64,000 nucleotides of DNA from Paenibacillus sp. SZ31 (lineage in GTDB: Bacteria > Bacillota > Bacilli > Paenibacillales > Paenibacillaceae). Location: assembly GCF_012912005.1 (NCBI RefSeq), contig NZ_JABBEA010000002.1, forward strand, positions 558,001 to 622,000, read 5' to 3'. Positions 1 to 7,956 of the stretch are shown here, piece after piece. A model generated the notes under the pieces. It was not told the origin of the DNA, searched no databases, and saw only the letters and a program-made list of their open reading frames with translations. The position numbers and the translations under genes were made by a program. Position 1 is the stretch's first letter; every line of letters starts with the position of its first letter.

Positions 1-597
1 TTCATCTGCCAGGAAACTCTGACCATTAACCGTCACACCAATGACCCGATCTGCTTCGTATTGAAGCGTGGCGTCTCCATGGATCACTTCTGCTCCATTT
101 CGCTGTGCAGACCGGATTAAGGCATCGCGCAGCGCCCGTCCATCTATACGTGCAGCACCGCTGATATGTACGGATTGATAATGTTCCTCCAGCAGTGGAA
201 AACGTTCATGGGTTTCTTTTGCATCAAGAGGTGTAATCTCACCAATCTCCGGTGCATCTGCTTTGCGAAGGTGGGCCCTCTCTTCCATCTTGTTGATTTT
301 GTCCACATCCGTATGAATACTGAGCGCACCCACTTGAGCATATCCCGTTTCCGTTTCTCCTTCACTCTCAAGCTCCGCTATGATGCCCGGGTAGAACCGC
401 GCACCAGCCTTGGCGAGCTGATACCAGTCCTGATTACGTCGCTGTGACAGCCATGGACAGATGATACCGGCAGCTGCATCCGTTGCCTGTCCTATATCTT
501 TTCGGTCTATGATGATGACCTCTGCGCCCAGTTTGGCTAATTGATAGGCTGTTGATGCCCCCAGAATACCCGATCCGACTACGATGACTTTCTTCAT
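1..597 (-). CDS. FAD-dependent amine/amino-acid oxidoreductase (DAO family), 3' truncated by window edge
   Basis: The frame is open from an ATG at 597 to position 1, giving 199 codons with no stop. The N-terminus MKKVIVVGSGILGASTAYQL is the GxGxxG dinucleotide-binding fold of FAD oxidoreductases of the glycine oxidase/D-amino-acid dehydrogenase (DAO) family. It is followed by an acidic residue after the second strand (IIIDRKD) and by DAAAGIICPW, typical of that family. A purine-rich ribosome binding site (AAGGAAAGGG) precedes the start. These enzymes oxidise amines or imino acids with FAD; the substrate cannot be told from this fragment. The gene is divergent from the AraC-type regulator at 892, which could control it. 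The C-terminal half lies outside the window. Confidence 0.85.
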   Translation of the reverse strand, partial: MKKVIVVGSGILGASTAYQLAKLGAEVIIIDRKDIGQATDAAAGIICPWLSQRRNQDWYQLAKAGARFYPGIIAELESEGETETGYAQVGALSIHTDVDKINKMEERAHLRKADAPEIGEITPLDAKETHERFPLLEEHYQSVHISGAARIDGRALRDALIRSAQRNGAEVIHGDATLQYEADRVIGVTVNGQSFLADE

Positions 598-707
598 GTT
601 TGCATCCCTTTCCTTAATCACTCATTCGTTATAGCGTATACTGTTTCGCATTCTGTTGGCAAGGCAGGCGTACTTTTAGATCTATAAATAGAGACTGATC
701 AAGCTAC

Positions 708-725
708 GATGCATGCTAATGCATC
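708..725. promoter_or_regulatory. 18-bp inverted repeat, possible operator
   Basis: GATGCAT-GCTA-ATGCATC has perfect 7-bp arms around a 4-bp centre. It sits between the divergent oxidoreductase and AraC genes and is not followed by a T-run, so an operator is more likely than a terminator. The binding protein is unknown. Confidence 0.4.
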
Positions 726-752
726 CAATAAAGAACGGTTGGACTATATTTT

Positions 753-766
753 TGAAAACGTTTTAT
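753..766. promoter_or_regulatory. LacI/CcpA-like palindrome upstream of AraC gene
   Basis: TTGAAAACGTTTTA contains the perfect 10-bp palindrome AAAACGTTTT, the core shape bound by LacI/CcpA-type repressors. It departs from the catabolite-responsive consensus at the right end, so it may be a weak cre or a site for another LacI-family protein. It lies about 125 bp upstream of the AraC start. Confidence 0.35.
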
Positions 767-891
767 TATCGATCGTCAATCAATTAAAATAATTCCATTT
801 ATGTAATATAATTCTTTCTAGGTTTCTTTTAACGCTGTAACCACGCCACTAACGCACATGATCCTTTAACGAAAAGAGGAATAACACGACG

Positions 892-1707
892 ATGCCGAAA
901 CCTAGCATGGGGAATCCACTGGATACCGATATGCCGCTCATGATTACAGGGCAAAACCAGTTGACCGTTGATGAATTGATGAATTGGAGCGACCATTCAC
1001 GGGATTACAGCATTGTACAGTGCATCGGAGGAACAGGGCGAATCGCAGCAAAGAATCATGAATTTTCGATCAAAAAAGGAACCGCTCTCATTTTATTCCC
1101 GGAGGTAACATACCGTTACCACAATCTGAGTGATTCATTACGATTTGATTGTCTGTCTTTCAATGGCTATTTATTGCCAAGGTTCTTGCATACCTTGCAG
1201 ATCGGGGAGCTGCGCGCCTTCAAGCCGGATGGAATGCTTCATATCCTGTTGCATGAAATTACGTTGGCGCTGCAGTCCCGGCACAAGGATCAGATCTGGC
1301 ACGTATCCGCGTTACTGTACATGCTTTTGGTCAGATTAACCATTGAAGGTGAACGCTATAGTGCTTACGAACGTTCTGATGCCCGATTAAGATTGGATGA
1401 ACTCATTACTTTTATCAAACAAAATTATCATCAGGATATCTCTCTCCCCATGTTGGCTGAGCAGATGGACGTAACCGAACAGCACCTGAATCGGATATTC
1501 AAAAAAGAATTTCAAATGACTCCATTGGAGTATCTGACACGATATCGGTTGTTAAAAGCCAAGGAAATGCTCATAGAAAATGACGCCACTACCGCTCATG
1601 AAATAGCCAAAGCCGTTGGTTTCAACAGTGCCAGTTACTTTGGATCGGTGTTCAAAAAATACGAAGGGATCTCCCCTATCGAGCTACGCAAGCAGTATCT
1701 GGATTAA
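892..1707 (+). CDS. AraC family transcriptional regulator
   Basis: The 271-residue protein has an N-terminal cupin-like sensing half (about residues 15-150) and a C-terminal double helix-turn-helix (about 170-270). The C-terminus carries the AraC signature: DISLPMLAEQMDVTEQHLNRIFKKEFQMTPLEYLTRYRL, then the second helix-turn-helix HEIAKAVGFNSASYFGSVFKKYEGISPIELRK (quoted here only as family landmarks in pieces). The ligand is unknown. The start has a weak AGAGGA site 11 bases upstream. It is divergent from the oxidoreductase at 597 and its stop overlaps the convergent HAD phosphatase stop by four bases. It may control either the oxidoreductase or the 8.0-1.7 kb operon. Confidence 0.9.
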   Translation: MPKPSMGNPLDTDMPLMITGQNQLTVDELMNWSDHSRDYSIVQCIGGTGRIAAKNHEFSIKKGTALILFPEVTYRYHNLSDSLRFDCLSFNGYLLPRFLHTLQIGELRAFKPDGMLHILLHEITLALQSRHKDQIWHVSALLYMLLVRLTIEGERYSAYERSDARLRLDELITFIKQNYHQDISLPMLAEQMDVTEQHLNRIFKKEFQMTPLEYLTRYRLLKAKEMLIENDATTAHEIAKAVGFNSASYFGSVFKKYEGISPIELRKQYLD

Positions 1708-2345
1708 AGAGCCTCCATATCGATCTCGGCCAGCGAGGATAACCGCAGTTCATGCATGGCGAACTCCAGACCACGCGTTACCTCGTTAGGCACGATGATA
1801 CAACGAATACCTGCTGCATTGGCTGCCTTCAAGCCATTAGGTGAATCTTCGAACACAATCGCTTCGGAAGCCTCGATCCCAAGACTCTGGAGAGCAAGAA
1901 GGTACAGTTCTGGATCCGGTTTCACTCGCTTCACATCCTCGGATGTATGAACAACTGTGAAATAATCGAAAATGCCTAATTTCTGCAAGTAACCATGCAC
2001 CCAGTCCCGTGTGGAGCTGGAAGCAACCGCAAGCTGAATCCCCTTCTCCCTCGCAGACTGAAGCAATTCATACACCCCTGGAAGAATAGCGGCTTGTCCC
2101 AAATAGACTTCGTATTTCTGTTCAGAGAGCAATTTGATATGATCATGATCTATCTTTTTTTGGAGCGCCTGCTCCAGATATAGAAATGGATGAAACTCCT
2201 CAAAGGATGTGCCCACATTTTTCGACCAAAGCTCCAGACCAAGTTCCACTCCGTGCTCTTCATAAATATCGCGAAACGCATAGTACCAGGGTGTCTCTGT
2301 ATCCACAATGAGTCCATCAAAATCAAATATGAATGCTTTTACCAT
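1704..2345 (-). CDS. HAD-superfamily phosphatase, beta-phosphoglucomutase-like subfamily
   Basis: From the ATG at 2345 the protein has 213 residues. It begins MVKAFIFDFDGLIVDTE, the HAD motif I with nucleophile Asp8 and acid/base Asp10. Motif II is in VASSS, and motifs III and IV are seen as KPDPELY and IVFEDSPNGLKAA. The cap is the small helical type of the beta-phosphoglucomutase/YhcW group, which dephosphorylate or isomerise phosphosugars. I chose the ATG at 2345 because GGAGG lies ten bases upstream; a TTG at 2363 would put the start inside that site. It is the last gene of the six-gene operon starting at 7956, 39 bases after the DUF1349 gene, so it may provide the phosphatase step of that pathway. 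Confidence 0.88.
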   Translation of the reverse strand: MVKAFIFDFDGLIVDTETPWYYAFRDIYEEHGVELGLELWSKNVGTSFEEFHPFLYLEQALQKKIDHDHIKLLSEQKYEVYLGQAAILPGVYELLQSAREKGIQLAVASSSTRDWVHGYLQKLGIFDYFTVVHTSEDVKRVKPDPELYLLALQSLGIEASEAIVFEDSPNGLKAANAAGIRCIIVPNEVTRGLEFAMHELRLSSLAEIDMEAL

Positions 2346-2384
2346 GAACTGTTCTCCCTCCAATGATCGGCCGGGGGGAGCGGA

Positions 2385-2978
2385 TTAGAAGCGTGCGGTC
2401 AAGTCCGGTTGAGTAACGTTCACGGATAAAAAGTGACATTTACAGCCCGTTCCAGTCGGCGACTGAACAACTAATCCAGCTCGAAGTTCCCCTTGTGTCG
2501 GCATGCCGAAATAACGAATTAGTTTCCACTCATCCCCATCGGGTGAATAAAAGAATGATATGCAGCCCTCTACTTTGCGTATACGCAGATAGGGATTAGG
2601 TACGGAGACTTCCACCGAATTGCAATCATCGGATGAACCATCACGTGTGACCACTGACACGATGGTAGGTGCTTTTCCATCATACTCAAAACAAATTTTG
2701 CACCAGTTACGATCATCTGCCATCACCATCAGACATCCGGAATCATATTGATTTTTCATATCCACGGTTAACTGGGTTGTGATTTCGAAGTCCTCAGGTA
2801 CAGGCATGGACAGGAATGGTGCGGTTGCACGAATGTGCTTGCCCGCAGGGTCCTGGAAAAAGTCGGTGTCCGCCTTCGCTTCCACCAGCACACCACCCTG
2901 ATCCGTATAGGACCAGGTTTCGGGCTCGTTCATCCAGCTCCACTGATTCCGTGCTTCTGTTGTCATTACGTTAGTCAT
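2385..2978 (-). CDS. DUF1349 concanavalin A-like domain protein
   Basis: A 197-residue protein without signal peptide or membrane segment. The order and spacing of motifs (WSW near the start, the FFQDP and ATAPFL block, then DMKNQYDSGCLMV, WCKICFEYDGKAP, VSVVTRDGSSDDCNS, YLRIRKVEGCISFFYSPDG, and a Gly-rich end) are those of DUF1349, a cytosolic beta-sandwich related to concanavalin A-like lectins. It spans nearly the whole protein. Function is not established; a glycan- or sugar-binding role is an inference from the fold. GGGAGG precedes the ATG. It lies between the MFS exporter and the HAD phosphatase in the operon. Confidence 0.85.
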   Translation of the reverse strand: MTNVMTTEARNQWSWMNEPETWSYTDQGGVLVEAKADTDFFQDPAGKHIRATAPFLSMPVPEDFEITTQLTVDMKNQYDSGCLMVMADDRNWCKICFEYDGKAPTIVSVVTRDGSSDDCNSVEVSVPNPYLRIRKVEGCISFFYSPDGDEWKLIRYFGMPTQGELRAGLVVQSPTGTGCKCHFLSVNVTQPDLTARF

Positions 2979-3013
2979 TTCTTAGCCTCCCAAGTTGATT
3001 TATTTTCTAGTTT

Positions 3014-3049
3014 TTTTCTGTACTACATATTCGCTCTATATACAGAAAA
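3014..3049. repeat. Intra-operon inverted repeat between MFS and DUF1349 genes
   Basis: TTTTCTGTA (3014-3022) and TACAGAAAA (3041-3049) form perfect 9-bp arms. In the transcript the hairpin follows the MFS stop codon and precedes the DUF1349 ribosome binding site. No T-run follows, so it may be an mRNA processing or stability element. Confidence 0.4.
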
Positions 3050-3058
3050 CCCCTTCTT

Positions 3059-4303
3059 CTACATATTTTTGTAAGGTTCTAGCACTTGGGAGTGCTTTTG
3101 CGGATCAGGCAGGAAGAACATGATGACCATAAGTACGACGTATAGACCAAGAATGACGCTGAACAACAGCGTTGGATTGTGATGGTAGAGCAAACCCGTC
3201 AAATATCCGGATGGAATGGCTGTAAGCGTCATGACCGTCTGCACGGCCGAGAACATATCGGCTTTCTCATGCGTACCCAATCGGTTCATCAGCAGGGAAT
3301 CCCGGTACGTCTGCAAAATGAAATTACCCGCAGCGAGCACGATTAGCGTGAGAAACAACATCCCTATATTCCCCACAGGAATCAATAGAAACAGGATGGC
3401 CCCGGCCGTACTAAGCACGATGGAAAAACCAACATACTTTTCTTCCGAACGCCGTTTCAATCGCGGAATGATGACCAGATAGAGCAACATGACGGTCACC
3501 GCGGTCACGACCGGAATAAACGAAATGACACGGTCATCAAACTTCAACTGTTCCTTGAAGAAAATAACCTGGAAGAAATTCAGCTGCAAGATCAGATTGG
3601 ACAACACGGTGATCAAAATGATCGGGAACAGTCTCCGTTTGTAGAACGATTTACCGAACAGACGAAGACTGGAACCCAAGCTCTGAAGCACGCGGGTTTT
3701 ACTATGCAATCCCATAAGTTCCTTGCCGACCTCGGTCTCATCCGTGTATCGGTTACGAATGAAGAACATGGCGGTCATGAGGATGCCCCCGACAAAGTAA
3801 ATAGTGGCGAGTGTAGGCACAATACCATAATCAGCAATGACCACCCCGGCAATCGGCGTGAGTACCCCAGCCCCTGTAATAATCATGTTGAGAATGGCAA
3901 ATACCTTCGATCGTTTGTGTTCCTCCACATCCTCTATGATCAGACAGTTAAAGGCGACCGTTACAAACTTGGATGTTGCGTTCAGTAAGTAGGCGATCAG
4001 GAACAGCCAGAAGTTCTGGGAGAAGGCCCAGATGAACATGGGAACACTCCAGGCAAGCAGATCAAAGATCAGCGTTGTTCGTTTGCGCCCCAGCTTATTC
4101 GTAATGGAACCCGCAAACAATTGAAAGATAAAGGCAAAATAAAGATTCACCGAATTGATTAAACCGATTTCAATATCCGAAAGTCCGGCTTCCTTCATAT
4201 ATAAAGGAGCATAGAAGAGAACGATCGTGCCCGGAATGGCCCATACCGGTTCGAGAAAAATGGAGTAGCGTGGATTCTTCGGCAAATCTTGAAGCAATTT
4301 CAA
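3059..4303 (-). CDS. Major facilitator superfamily transporter
   Basis: A polytopic membrane protein of 414 residues with about 12 hydrophobic segments. The loop between segments 2 and 3 has TNKLGRKRTTLI, the MFS motif A (GxLaDrxGrkxxl type). I place the start at a TTG (4303) because AAGGAAGGG lies 7 bases upstream; a start further upstream would run through an RNA hairpin. Many MFS proteins of this group export drugs or sugars by proton exchange. Its place in an operon with biosynthetic-type enzymes suggests export of the pathway product or import of a precursor. The substrate is not known. Confidence 0.85.
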   Translation of the reverse strand: MKLLQDLPKNPRYSIFLEPVWAIPGTIVLFYAPLYMKEAGLSDIEIGLINSVNLYFAFIFQLFAGSITNKLGRKRTTLIFDLLAWSVPMFIWAFSQNFWLFLIAYLLNATSKFVTVAFNCLIIEDVEEHKRSKVFAILNMIITGAGVLTPIAGVVIADYGIVPTLATIYFVGGILMTAMFFIRNRYTDETEVGKELMGLHSKTRVLQSLGSSLRLFGKSFYKRRLFPIILITVLSNLILQLNFFQVIFFKEQLKFDDRVISFIPVVTAVTVMLLYLVIIPRLKRRSEEKYVGFSIVLSTAGAILFLLIPVGNIGMLFLTLIVLAAGNFILQTYRDSLLMNRLGTHEKADMFSAVQTVMTLTAIPSGYLTGLLYHHNPTLLFSVILGLYVVLMVIMFFLPDPQKHSQVLEPYKNM

Positions 4304-4331
4304 TCGATATCCCTTCCTTCTGCGGTTTTCA

Positions 4332-4360
4332 CCGCTGCGAATTCCAACTTCTCGCAGCGG
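4332..4360. repeat. Intra-operon hairpin directly upstream of MFS ribosome binding site
   Basis: CCGCTGCGA and TCGCAGCGG form a perfect GC-rich 9-bp stem with an 11-base loop, flanked by a further imperfect GCGGGTTT/AAAACCGC pairing. In the transcript it comes just before AGAAGGAAGGG. It lacks a T-run and so is not a classical terminator; it could set expression of the distal genes through RNA stability. Confidence 0.5.
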
Positions 4361-4383
4361 CAAACCCGCTAATGTCTACATGC

Positions 4384-5415
4384 TTATAGGATCAGAGCTG
4401 TTTTGACCGAATTCATGGGCAATTTCTCTCCAGTATGCATGTCATAACCAATCGTTCCATTAAAGGCCTGTTCATAATCACTCAGCAGTTCCTTGGCTGT
4501 CACCATCTGTTCCAGTTCCGGGATACTTTGGGCAAATTTCAGTGCCGTACTGATCATCGAGTGATTAGCCACCGCGCCAATGATACTAATGCCATCATTA
4601 ATCACGGCTGTTGATTTGAACGTTACCTCATAGCTGTCGTCATATCCCATAGGAATAATTTTTCCGCCTTTGGCAATCAGCTCAAACCCGACATGAAGCT
4701 GGTTACCAACCGCGTCCACTACAATATCAAACTTTTTGTTATTATTGATCTCGTATACTTTATCCAGTGTCAGATCCTGAGGATAGAACACATGATCCGC
4801 GATCCCCGAAGCGAACTCTTTGCGGTATGGATCAACTTCCGTGCCTACGGTAAGCCTTGCCAATCGTTTGCTCACGAGCTGACACAGGGAACCGATTGCA
4901 CCAGAACCGAGGACCAGTACAGAGTCACTTGGCTTAGTCCCTGCTTTCATGAACGTCTGAAGTACACATCCCAGTGGTTCGATCATCATAGCCGTTTCCC
5001 AACTCATGGAATCCGGGATGGCATAGATATACTTTTCGTCCCCAACAAAATATTCAGCAAAGGTTCCGTGTGTTGTCATCCCTACTTGATAGTCATCAAA
5101 ATTCTCGCAGTAGATGAACAGGCCTTCGCGGCAATAGGAGCAGGTACCGCAAGATTGAGTGGGATCAACCAATACCCGATCACCGATCTTGAATCCACGA
5201 ACTTCGTCGCCCACCTCAACGACTGTGCCCACGCCTTCATGACCGATAATTGTTCCTTTATTCGCCGGCACTTTGCCTTTGACAATATTCAGATCTGTCC
5301 CGCAGATGCCTGAACCATAGATTTTAATTTTCACCTGGTTTGGCTTTTGAATGGTTGGCTCCTCAATCTCCTGGTAAGTTACCTGTTTGAGATCCTGATA
5401 TACGAGTGCTTTCAT
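4384..5415 (-). CDS. Zinc-dependent medium-chain alcohol/polyol dehydrogenase
   Basis: A 343-residue MDR enzyme. The catalytic zinc site is visible as GICGTD (Cys38) and GHEGVG (His59, Glu60). The structural zinc lobe has CGTCSYCREGLFIYC (Cys89, 92, 95, 103). The nucleotide fold is VLVLGSGAIGSLCQL, followed by Glu in VGTEVDP, which suggests NAD rather than NADP. The family (sorbitol, threonine and GutB-type dehydrogenases) oxidises secondary or primary alcohols of polyols and amino alcohols. AGGAGG precedes the ATG. It follows the aminotransferase by 41 bases in the operon, so it probably acts on the same small molecule. Confidence 0.93.
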   Translation of the reverse strand: MKALVYQDLKQVTYQEIEEPTIQKPNQVKIKIYGSGICGTDLNIVKGKVPANKGTIIGHEGVGTVVEVGDEVRGFKIGDRVLVDPTQSCGTCSYCREGLFIYCENFDDYQVGMTTHGTFAEYFVGDEKYIYAIPDSMSWETAMMIEPLGCVLQTFMKAGTKPSDSVLVLGSGAIGSLCQLVSKRLARLTVGTEVDPYRKEFASGIADHVFYPQDLTLDKVYEINNNKKFDIVVDAVGNQLHVGFELIAKGGKIIPMGYDDSYEVTFKSTAVINDGISIIGAVANHSMISTALKFAQSIPELEQMVTAKELLSDYEQAFNGTIGYDMHTGEKLPMNSVKTALIL

Positions 5416-5456
5416 TGAATATTCCTCCTAGTCGATTGTCGATTATGATCTATGGA

Positions 5457-6764
5457 TTAAGCTTCATACGTTTTCGAAAGTTGCATGGAATGTAGATGTT
5501 CCTGCTTCTGAATCTCTTTCCAGTCTGACAGGATCTGCAACAGCGCTTCCTCGACCCACACCAATTCTTCCCGTGTATGAGCATCGGAGAAAATAAAGTA
5601 GCCTTTGGTGAAAATGCCGAAGTGAGCCATTTTTTTCACCATGAACTCACGGAAAGGGTCGGTTTGGAAGTTATCCTCGGCCAGGGATTGAATGCAGAAG
5701 CTTGCGTACGTCCCCCTTACTTCCAATTGATCCGTCAATCCGAGTAACACAAGTTCAGATTCCAGACGATTCATGATCCGTGTTGCCGGATCACGCCAAG
5801 TCGGCCATACTTTCGCATTCTTCATTAAGCGTTCACAGGCAATCGCTGCCGCGAGCGCTGTCGTTTCGCTGGAATGGGCATTGCTGAATCTGACCTGTCC
5901 TGACAAGGACATCAGATGCTGAGGCCCCATCACAGCTGCGAGCGGTAAACCGTTTGCCATACCTTTGGAGATACAGAGCAGATCAGGCCAGATGTCATAT
6001 TCTCCTGCTGTAGCCTGCTTGCCCATCCGTATGCCTGAAGTTACCTCATCGAATATGATAATGATGTCCAGGGACCGGCACAGAGTTACCACTTCCCCCA
6101 GCGCTTCCTTTTTCCACTCATTAGGACACAGAACTATACATGCGATATCCTCGGGAGATGAGGTAATCTGGGATTCAATTCGCTCTGCTGTCGGCTTGTT
6201 CACCCAGATCGTTGAACGCTCAATATCTACCGGGATGCCACGTTCTTTCGTCTGGCCGCCATAATAACCATAGGCGGACCAATCGTGCCACCCGTGATAA
6301 GCTGTCGCAATAACCTTGCTTTTGCCACTTGCAGCGCGGGCAAGACGTACTGCCCCACTCACTGCATCGGCACCACTTTTCGTGAAACGCAGTGACGGAA
6401 AGCGACCCTCGAACCGCTCCAGAATCAACTCGGCACATTCCAGTTCGATGTCGGCCGGAACCGAAAAGCTTGTCCCTTTTTTCAGCTGGTGAATGACGGT
6501 GAGTTGGACTTCATGTCTGGCATGACCCCATGATGCCGTACCCATGGCCATCTCACAATCCAGCCATTCATTACCGTCGATATCTGTGAATCGGGAATTG
6601 TAAGCCTCTGCACAACACACGGGTGTATGCCCCGGAAATAAACGTTCAGGTGCTTTGGCTAAAGTGCTGCATCCGCTCGGAATTACCTTTTCGACTTGTT
6701 CCAACCACTCCAGATTACGGGTAAATCGTACGGCACGATCCAGCGTGCTCTCTTTTTCTTTCAC
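5457..6764 (-). CDS. Class III PLP-dependent aminotransferase, glutamate-1-semialdehyde aminomutase-like
   Basis: From the GTG at 6764 (GGGAGG eight bases upstream) the protein has 435 residues, the usual family length. Landmarks: FPGHTPVCCAEAYNSRFTD at the N-terminus, MAMGTASWGH, LRFTKSGADAVSGAVRLARA (PLP phosphate binding), AYHGWHDW, IIIFDEVTSGIR (Asp holding the pyridine nitrogen) and CISKGMANG with the Schiff-base lysine. Close relatives include GSA aminomutase, but a tetrapyrrole role is unlikely here because no hem genes are near. In sugar or secondary-metabolite clusters such enzymes aminate a keto sugar or aldehyde. It lies 37 bases after the glycosyltransferase and 41 before the zinc dehydrogenase. 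Confidence 0.92.
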   Translation of the reverse strand: MKEKESTLDRAVRFTRNLEWLEQVEKVIPSGCSTLAKAPERLFPGHTPVCCAEAYNSRFTDIDGNEWLDCEMAMGTASWGHARHEVQLTVIHQLKKGTSFSVPADIELECAELILERFEGRFPSLRFTKSGADAVSGAVRLARAASGKSKVIATAYHGWHDWSAYGYYGGQTKERGIPVDIERSTIWVNKPTAERIESQITSSPEDIACIVLCPNEWKKEALGEVVTLCRSLDIIIIFDEVTSGIRMGKQATAGEYDIWPDLLCISKGMANGLPLAAVMGPQHLMSLSGQVRFSNAHSSETTALAAAIACERLMKNAKVWPTWRDPATRIMNRLESELVLLGLTDQLEVRGTYASFCIQSLAEDNFQTDPFREFMVKKMAHFGIFTKGYFIFSDAHTREELVWVEEALLQILSDWKEIQKQEHLHSMQLSKTYEA

Positions 6765-6801
6765 CTTAAGTACCTCCCTGTTTATTTTCGTTGTGAGTGA
6801 G

Positions 6802-7956
6802 TTACCGAACTTTGGTTCCAGGCCAGCATCCATCGTATATGCGATCCATCGTAATCACATTGCCATACAGATCGATGATCAGATCCTTGGCTCGATGAGC
6901 ATGTCTCATCTCAATCCAGTAACGGTTCTCCAGCAAACGGGCGAAATTGTCCACCAAGAACAGTAAGCGGTTCTCACTATGGATCAGTTCCTTACCCAGT
7001 ACCTGCGGCAGCCAAATGGCCCCGTTGGAATTGAAGCGGTTCGAATAGTCACGTACTTCGGCAACAGGTGCAAAGTCAGCTTCCTCCAGCTTGGTCCAAA
7101 ATGTATCCGCATCACTTCGAACCTCGGCAAGGTCAATGCCGACAATAGGCAGATGTTGGTATTCCTCTTGGCTTTCCAGCTGTGCTTTCAGATGACTGAA
7201 AACGAATGGCCACACATCAGCTTCGATTTGACCGCCCCACTTTTTCCAGAAGCGTGCGAGATTGTTCTTGCGGTTGAAGTTGCGGTGAATACCGCTGCTG
7301 CGTTCCCAGTGATAGGCTTGAATATTCGGGTTAATGACCGTATCGTATCCGGCAGCTCGTGCCCGCATCTGATAATCGAAATCCTCGTATCCGTTAAAGA
7401 ACTTCTCATCAAGGTTGCCGATGGTCTCGTAGACCTCCCGCTTCATGCCGAACATGGCGAACACCACCAGTTGAACAGAGAAGGTTTCTTTCGGGATATC
7501 ATCAGGAGATGCGTTCAGGAACAGGTGTCGGCCGATGGTGTCAGCAAAAGCAATGCCGCAGTGCTGCACGCCTCCTGTTTGCGGATACAACAGAACGCCT
7601 CCAATCATGCCTATCGTAATATCGCTATCCAGTGTCTCTTTCATCATCGGTTGCCAGTTCGGTTGAAGAATGGTGTCGGAATCCAGGAAGAAAATGTACT
7701 CTCCCTTGGCAAGACTGAGTGCGCTATTAATCGACACAGCGCAACCGAGTGGAAAATCATGCTGAAGAATCTCGATGGTCACACCTTCTCTTACTTCTTG
7801 CTTCAGTTTATCCAGATGTTGAAAGACTGCTGAGCCGGAACCATCGTTGATGAAAATAATCTGAGTGGATGGGCTTACCGTCCGGAGCAACGAATCCGTG
7901 AACAGGTTCAAAATGTTATAGTCCTGGTTGACTGGCACAATAATGGTGTAAAGCAT
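6802..7956 (-). CDS. Family 2 glycosyltransferase with C-terminal extension
   Basis: The 384-residue protein starts at an ATG with AGGAGGGATTCC just upstream. Residues 1-240 are a GT-A fold: YTIIVPVNQDY, INDGS (37-40), the metal-binding DSD at 92-94 (YIFFLDSDT), then GYEDFDYQMRARAAGY, the ED motif of the catalytic base. Such enzymes transfer a sugar from a nucleotide donor to a glycan or protein. The last about 140 residues form an extension I do not recognise, rich in acidic and aromatic residues. There is no membrane anchor. It is the first gene of the operon that continues to 1704. Confidence 0.9.
   Translation of the reverse strand: MLYTIIVPVNQDYNILNLFTDSLLRTVSPSTQIIFINDGSGSAVFQHLDKLKQEVREGVTIEILQHDFPLGCAVSINSALSLAKGEYIFFLDSDTILQPNWQPMMKETLDSDITIGMIGGVLLYPQTGGVQHCGIAFADTIGRHLFLNASPDDIPKETFSVQLVVFAMFGMKREVYETIGNLDEKFFNGYEDFDYQMRARAAGYDTVINPNIQAYHWERSSGIHRNFNRKNNLARFWKKWGGQIEADVWPFVFSHLKAQLESQEEYQHLPIVGIDLAEVRSDADTFWTKLEEADFAPVAEVRDYSNRFNSNGAIWLPQVLGKELIHSENRLLFLVDNFARLLENRYWIEMRHAHRAKDLIIDLYGNVITMDRIYDGCWPGTKVR

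Larger units (their letters stand above)
598..891. other. Divergent intergenic region between FAD oxidoreductase and AraC regulator
   Basis: This 294-bp stretch has no convincing gene. It holds two dyad elements listed separately (708-725 and 753-766) and is AT-rich towards the AraC start. It probably carries both divergent promoters. No terminator or small reading frame with a good ribosome binding site was seen. Confidence 0.6.

Noticed and set aside
5457..6764. The aminotransferase as a second HemL of tetrapyrrole synthesis
   Set aside because: No hem genes are adjacent and the gene is embedded in an operon with a glycosyltransferase, polyol-type dehydrogenase and phosphatase.
6979..7833. 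284-codon plus-strand frame
   Set aside because: Antisense to the glycosyltransferase of the six-gene operon, with no ribosome binding site and no domain.
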